64,000 nucleotides of DNA from Streptomyces lydicus (GTDB taxonomy: Bacteria > Actinomycetota > Actinomycetes > Streptomycetales > Streptomycetaceae): contig NZ_JNZA01000003.1 of NCBI RefSeq assembly GCF_000717345.1, positions 231,091 through 295,090 on the forward strand, written 5' to 3'. Below the pieces are notes generated by a model. That model was not told where the DNA came from, made no database searches, and was given only the letters and a program-made list of their open reading frames with translations. A program made the position numbers and the translations under genes. Of the stretch, positions 58,514 to 64,000 are shown in pieces. The first letter of the stretch is position 1. Every line of letters begins with the position of its first letter.

Positions 58514-59108
58514 CCCGCCGCCCCCCACCCCTGCTCACTCCGGCCCGTCAGGGCTCGCGGGCGCGGGCCGGACTGCCGTCGGCGGCCCGGCCCGCGCCCG
58601 TGCGTTCAACCGGGCCGGCGGCCGCCCCGCGGGACGCGAATTTTCACGCGGTTCTTACAACTGACACAACGCCCCCACCTCGGGACACAACACCCATACC
58701 TCTGGACCTCGATCTCCAGATGGTGGCCCTTGACCGCATTCGCACCCATATGGCAAGAGACCCAGATCACACTCATTGGAACGTAACCATTGAGGGGGGT
58801 CGCGAGTCTAACCGGGCAGTGCAGGCACCCCGGCGGGGCTTGCACTGGCACCAGCCGTGCCGATCTTGGGGATCGCGCCCGGCTACGCGTGGCCGGGGCG
58901 ACGTGCCCGGGGAGCTTTGAGCGGCCCTCCCGATGTGCGCGTCCCGGCGGAGCGCGGTGCAACCCGGAACGCCCGGACGGATCCCGTGGGGGGAATCCAA
59001 CCGGGACAGGGGAAGCGCCCCGCACTCTGGACCCGTGGGGGGATCCGGAGGCGGGGCGCTTTCGCTTTATGTGCTCAGCGCTTTATGCGCTCAGCGCCGG
59101 CAGGGCGT
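58514..59108. other. Unexplained intergenic region between copZ and citrate synthase
   Basis: About 600 bp with a stretch of lower GC (58638-58800). It holds two adjacent copies of a 21-22-bp repeat (GACACAACNCCCNNACCTC; 58663-58683 and 58684-58705), a hairpin around 58819-58846 (GTGCAGGC...GCTTGCAC), and a repeated CCCGTGGGGGG block (58984 and 59033). Frames in it have poor codon bias, so no gene is called. Confidence 0.45.
59013..59061 (-). terminator. Terminator-like hairpin downstream of citrate synthase
   Basis: An 11-bp stem, AAGCGCCCCGC (59013-59023) with GCGGGGCGCTT (59051-59061), has a 27-nt loop and lies 48 bp after the gltA stop. It could work in both directions. Confidence 0.65.
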
Positions 59109-60398
<1,290 letters not shown>

Positions 60399-60575
60399 GT
60401 CATCCCTCACCGACGTTGTGCCTCTTCTTCGAGGTGCCCTGACTGCCTATACCTTCCCCCATTTGGACCTTGGATGTGCACTCGGGGTCGGCCATAGGGC
60501 CTCATTGCGGCACTCAGTGCCGCGCCAGTGTCCCATCCTGCTCCCCTTCGCGCCGATTGGGAAAGAGGAGTGGCA

Positions 60576-62786
60576 TCACATCGCCCCGGAGAGCCGGTGA
60601 GCCAGCGCCGTACACCTCCGACCGGCGGATACCGTGCGTACGGCCTGTCCCAGGGCCTTGCGGGAGCCGACCAGGACCACCAGGCGCTTTGCCCGGGTCA
60701 CCGCGGTATACAGCAAATTGCGCTGCAACATCATCCACGCACTCGTGGTGACCGGAATCACCACCGCTGGATACTCACTACCCTGCGAGCGATGGATCGT
60801 CACCGCATAGGCGTGGGCGAGTTCGTCGAGTTCGTCGAAGTCGTAGGGGACCTCCTCGTCCTCGTCGGTGAGCACGGTCAGCCGCTGCTCGTCGGAGTCG
60901 AGGGCGGTGACCACGCCCACCGTGCCGTTGAAGACACCGTTGCGGCCCTTTTCGTAGTTGTTCCTGATCTGGGTGACTTTGTCACCCACCCGGAAGACCC
61001 GGCCGCCGAAGCGGCGCTCGGGCAGGTCGGGGCGGGCGGGGGTGACGGCCTGCTGGAGGAGACCGTTCAGGGCGCCCGCACCGGCCGGGCCGCGGTGCAT
61101 CGGGGTCAGCACCTGGACGTCGCGGCGCGGGTCGAGGCCGAACTTCGCCGGGATCCTGCGGGCCGCCACATCGACCGCCAGGCGCCCGGCCTCCTCATTG
61201 TCCTCCTCCGCGAACAGGAAGAAATCGGTCAGCCCGCTTGTCAGCGGCGGCACGCCGGAATTGATCCGGTGGGCGTTGGCGACCACGCCGGACTCCTGGG
61301 CCTGGCGGAAGATCCGGGTCAGCCGGACCGCGGGCACCGTCCCGGGCTCGGCGAGCAGGTCCCGCAGCACCTCACCGGCCCCGACCGACGGCAGCTGGTC
61401 GACGTCCCCCACCAGCAGCAGGTGGGCGCCCGGCGGCACCGCCTTGACGAGCTTGTTCGCCAGCAGCAGATCCAGCATCGACGCCTCGTCGACGACCACC
61501 AGATCGGCGTCCAGCGGGTGGTCCGCGTCGTAGGCGGCGTCCCCGCCGGGCTTGAGCTCCAGCAGGCGGTGGACCGTGGAGGCATCGGCCCCGGTCAGCT
61601 CCGAAAGCCGCTTGGCCGCCCGGCCCGTGGGCGCCGCCAGCACCACCTTGGCTTGCTTGGCGCGGGCCAGCTCGACGACCGAGCGGACCGTGAAGGACTT
61701 GCCGCAGCCCGGCCCGCCCGTGAGGACCGCGACCTTCTGCGTCAGGGCCAGCCGTACCGCTTCCCGCTGCTCGGGCGCCAGCTCGGCGCCCGTACGGCGC
61801 GCCAGCCAGGCCAGCGCCTTGTCCCAGGCGACGTCCCGGAACGCCGGCATCCGGTCGTCCTCGGTCCGCAGCAGCCGGCTCAGCCGGCCGGCGAGCGAGA
61901 TCTCGGCGCGGTGGAAGGGCACCAGATAGACGGCGGTGACGGGCGCGCCGTCCTGCCCCGCCGGCACCTTCTCCCGCACCACCCCCTCCGGGTCCGCGGC
62001 CAGCTCCCCCAGGCAGTCGATGACCAGGCCGGTGTCCACCTGGAGCAACTTCACCGCGTCGGCGATCAGTTGCTCCTCGGGCAGGAAGCAGTGGCCCTGG
62101 TCCGTGGACTGCGACAGGGCGTACTGCAGGCCGGCCTTGACCCGGTCCGGGCTGTCGTGCGGGATGCCCACGGCCTGGGCGATGCGGTCCGCGGTCAGGA
62201 AGCCGATGCCCCAGACGTCGGCGGCCAGGCGGTAGGGCTGGTTGCGGACGACGGAGATCGAGGCGTCGGCGTACTTCTTGTAGATCCGCACCGCGATGGA
62301 CGTGGACACCCCGACGCCCTGGAGGAAGACCATGACCTCCTTGATGGCCTTCTGCTCCTCCCAGGCGGCGCCGATCAGCTTCGTCCGCTTGGGGCCCAGG
62401 CCGGGCACTTCGACGAGGCGCGCCGGCTCGCGCTCGATGACGTCGAGGGTGTCCGTGCCGAAGTGCTCCACGATGCGGTCGGCGATCCGCGGCCCGATGC
62501 CCTTGATCAGGCCGGAGCCGAGGTAGCGGCGGATGCCCTGGATCGTGGCCGGCAGGACCGTTGTGTAGTTGTCGCAGTGGAACTGCTTGCCGTACTGCGG
62601 GTGGGAGCCCCAGCGGCCCTCCATGCGCAGCGACTCCCCCGGCTGCGCCCCGAGCAGCGCCCCCACGACGGTCAGCAGATCGCCCGAGCCGCGGCCCGTG
62701 TCGACCCGCGCGACGGTGTAGCCGCTCTCCTCGTTGGCGTAGGTGATCCGCTCCAGGACCCCTTCCACCACGGCTCCGTTGACCAT
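60576..62786 (-). CDS. recD2: RecD2-type ATP-dependent DNA helicase
   Basis: 736 residues. An N-terminal OB-like/helix-hairpin-helix region (RYLGSGLIKGIGPRIADRIVEHFG, near 90-113) precedes superfamily 1B motifs: Walker A TGGPGCGKSF (near 355), Walker B VVVDEASMLDL, GDVDQLPSVGAG, and the C-terminal YAVTIHRSQGSEYPAV and YTAVTRAKRLVVLVG. This matches stand-alone RecD2, a 5'-3' helicase used in repair and replication stress, not the RecBCD subunit. Confidence 0.93.
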   Translation of the reverse strand: MVNGAVVEGVLERITYANEESGYTVARVDTGRGSGDLLTVVGALLGAQPGESLRMEGRWGSHPQYGKQFHCDNYTTVLPATIQGIRRYLGSGLIKGIGPRIADRIVEHFGTDTLDVIEREPARLVEVPGLGPKRTKLIGAAWEEQKAIKEVMVFLQGVGVSTSIAVRIYKKYADASISVVRNQPYRLAADVWGIGFLTADRIAQAVGIPHDSPDRVKAGLQYALSQSTDQGHCFLPEEQLIADAVKLLQVDTGLVIDCLGELAADPEGVVREKVPAGQDGAPVTAVYLVPFHRAEISLAGRLSRLLRTEDDRMPAFRDVAWDKALAWLARRTGAELAPEQREAVRLALTQKVAVLTGGPGCGKSFTVRSVVELARAKQAKVVLAAPTGRAAKRLSELTGADASTVHRLLELKPGGDAAYDADHPLDADLVVVDEASMLDLLLANKLVKAVPPGAHLLLVGDVDQLPSVGAGEVLRDLLAEPGTVPAVRLTRIFRQAQESGVVANAHRINSGVPPLTSGLTDFFLFAEEDNEEAGRLAVDVAARRIPAKFGLDPRRDVQVLTPMHRGPAGAGALNGLLQQAVTPARPDLPERRFGGRVFRVGDKVTQIRNNYEKGRNGVFNGTVGVVTALDSDEQRLTVLTDEDEEVPYDFDELDELAHAYAVTIHRSQGSEYPAVVIPVTTSAWMMLQRNLLYTAVTRAKRLVVLVGSRKALGQAVRTVSAGRRCTALAHRLSGAM

Positions 62787-62898
62787 GACCCGACCGTACC
62801 GCCGGGGTGTGACAACGCGCCCGCGAACAAGGGTCCGCGCGGGCGTGAAGGTGCCGGGGGGGAACGCGGGGCGGCGCGGATCGCCGTCGGAGCACCAT

Positions 62899-62929
62899 CG
62901 AGGGGCCCGTCCGATGGTCGGGCCCCTCG
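62899..62929. terminator. Hairpin between the isomerase and recD2 genes
   Basis: A perfect 10-bp stem, CGAGGGGCCC/GGGCCCCTCG, has an 11-nt loop and lies downstream of the leftward isomerase gene. Likely its terminator. Confidence 0.7.
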
Positions 62930-63073
62930 ATTCCCCCCTCCGCGCCGGCCCCGGATCCCCCCGGATCCCTCCCCCTATCGGGACCAGCGTCAGCTATGAC
63001 TTTTGTCGGACGCCAACGGTTGCACGCCGGCGCCGAGTTCTTCCTCCGTTGCCGGAAGTTCGATTTTCGCCGG

Positions 63074-63941
63074 TCATCCGACGTGCGCCCGGTAGCGGGC
63101 CACGACTTCGGCCAGCACGTCGGCGCCGTTTCGTGCCCACAGCGCCGGGTTGAAGATCTCCACCTCGATCGGCCCCCGGTAGCCGGCCGCCTCGACGCGC
63201 TCCCGGAACCACCGCAGATCCACCGATCCGTCGCCCAACTGCCCGCGGCCCAGGAGGACGCCCTCGGGCAGCGGGGTCACCCAGTCGGCGAGCTGGAAGG
63301 CGGCGATCCGGGAACCGGCCCCCGCTCCCGCGCCGCCCGCGCGGTCGATCTGCGGGCCGGCCGTGTCGTCCCACCACAGGTGGTAGGTGTCCACCACGAC
63401 GCCCACCCGGTCGGCGGGGAACCGCTCGGCAAGGTCCAGCGCCTGCGTCAGCGTGGAGACCACGCAGCGGTCCGCGGCGTACATCGGGTGCAGTGGTTCG
63501 AGGGCCAGCCGTACGCCCCGCTCGGCGGCGTACGGGGCCAGCTCGGCGAGCGCGTCGGCGACCCGCTCCCGGGCACCGGGCAGGTCCCGGCTGCCGGCCG
63601 GCAGGCCGCCGGAGACCAGGACGAGGGTGTCGGTCCCCAGGGCGGCGGCCTCGTCGAGGGCCGCCCGGTTGTCGTCCAGTGCCGCCGCCCGCTCACCGGG
63701 GTCGAGGGCGGTGAAGAACCCGCCCCGGCACAGGCTGGTGACCCGCAGCCCGGCGTCCCGTACGAGCCGGGCGGCCGCGCGCACCCCGTACTCCTGGACC
63801 GGCGCCCGCCACAGGCCCACGCCGTGGACGCCCGCCCGTGCGCACCCGTCGGCCAGTTCCGGCAGTGACCACTGTCTGACGGTCTCCTGATTGAGACTCA
63901 GCCGGGACAGCGCGGACGCCCCCGGGGAGGGAGGGGAGGAC
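63074..63941 (-). CDS. Sugar-phosphate isomerase/epimerase-like TIM barrel (5' end missing)
   Basis: About 289 residues are present. AP_endonuclease_2-type TIM barrel: LSLNQETVRQWSLPELADGCARAG, GVGLWR, LALEPLHPMYAAD (metal Glu), GVVVDTYHLWWDD, FQLADW and IEVEIFNP. It is a member of the IolE/IolI/xylose-isomerase-like superfamily. The true start is lost: sequence upstream of 63941 is adapter. An apparent start reading MCIRDR is the translated transposon end, not protein. Only a few N-terminal residues are probably missing. Confidence 0.85.
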
Positions 63942-64000
63942 CTGTCTCTTATACACATCTGACGCTGCCGACGATCTACTCTGTGTAGATCTCGGTGGTC
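63942..64000. other. Nextera sequencing-adapter contamination
   Basis: CTGTCTCTTATACACATCT (63942-63960) is the Tn5 mosaic end. It is followed by GACGCTGCCGACGA (63961-63974), an 8-base index TCTACTCT (63975-63982) and GTGTAGATCTCGGTGGTC (63983-64000), which is the Illumina P5-side adapter. The index equals the reverse complement of AGAGTAGA, the i5 index commonly numbered 504. Not genomic. Confidence 0.97.

Noticed and set aside
60528..62999. 823-codon plus-strand frame over recD2
   Set aside because: Antisense shadow; recD2 on the minus strand has all helicase motifs.
63942..63958. Isomerase start codon giving MCIRDR
   Set aside because: These bases are adapter, not genome.

Overview
The window is high-GC actinomycete DNA, almost certainly Streptomyces: strong codon bias, GTG starts, ATGA stop/start overlaps, rare TTA codons and a Streptomyces-type gene set. 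It is the end of a draft contig. Bases 63942-64000 are Nextera sequencing adapter, so genomic sequence stops at 63941, and the left edge cuts a gene.

Layout. (1) 1-2948: two overlapping minus-strand genes, a P-loop GTPase and the start of an unknown low-complexity protein. (2) 2949-24130: tRNA-Arg(UCU) followed by a 21-kb integrative and conjugative element of the actinomycete AICE type, bounded by 86-bp perfect direct repeats (2980-3065 and 24045-24130). (3) 24131-40273: chromosomal genes, including an orphan DGQHR (DndB-like) protein, a solitary TsaD, an epoxide-hydrolase-like enzyme, an MreB paralogue, a FUSC membrane protein, a secreted esterase, and an S15 hydrolase fused to an ABC ATPase with its permease. 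(4) 40274-57285: a myo-inositol region (iolA, iolD, iolB, a Cgl0159-type aldolase and iolC on the minus strand; an IolE-like dehydratase/isomerase, iolG and a sugar porter on the plus strand), followed by a LacI-type regulator divergent from a second Gfo/Idh/MocA dehydrogenase. (5) 57168-63941: a DedA protein, a CopZ-type metallochaperone behind a CsoR-like operator, citrate synthase, RecD2 helicase and a 5'-truncated sugar-phosphate isomerase.

Inside the AICE nearly everything from 16563 down to 3197 is read leftward, probably as one long transcription unit. The order is a RapZ C-domain protein, small proteins, an M41-like metalloprotein, a GGDEF protein, a DUF2637-like membrane protein, a TraB-type FtsK/SpoIIIE translocase, a palindromic clt-like locus, Spd-like membrane proteins, SSB, a C5-methyltransferase, a prim-pol, a RecA-fold Rep ATPase, an AlpA-type excisionase and a tyrosine integrase. 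The rightward and regulatory part holds XRE, Nudix, HD and GntR genes. The cargo is a 1293-residue Mrr-nuclease/NACHT STAND ATPase of low GC, a likely anti-phage gene.

The most unusual content is RNA-level structure in the leftward unit. A clean 40-nt tRNA minihelix (acceptor stem plus T-arm only) lies 11 nt after the RapZ-C gene. Two repeated intergenic RNA motifs, A (three clear copies and one weak) and B (two copies), keep fixed sequence blocks while their stems change in compensatory fashion. A sequence resembling the rRNA-operon boxA antiterminator sits at the head of the unit. Together they suggest an element with its own layer of RNA-based control, possibly involving the RapZ-C protein.
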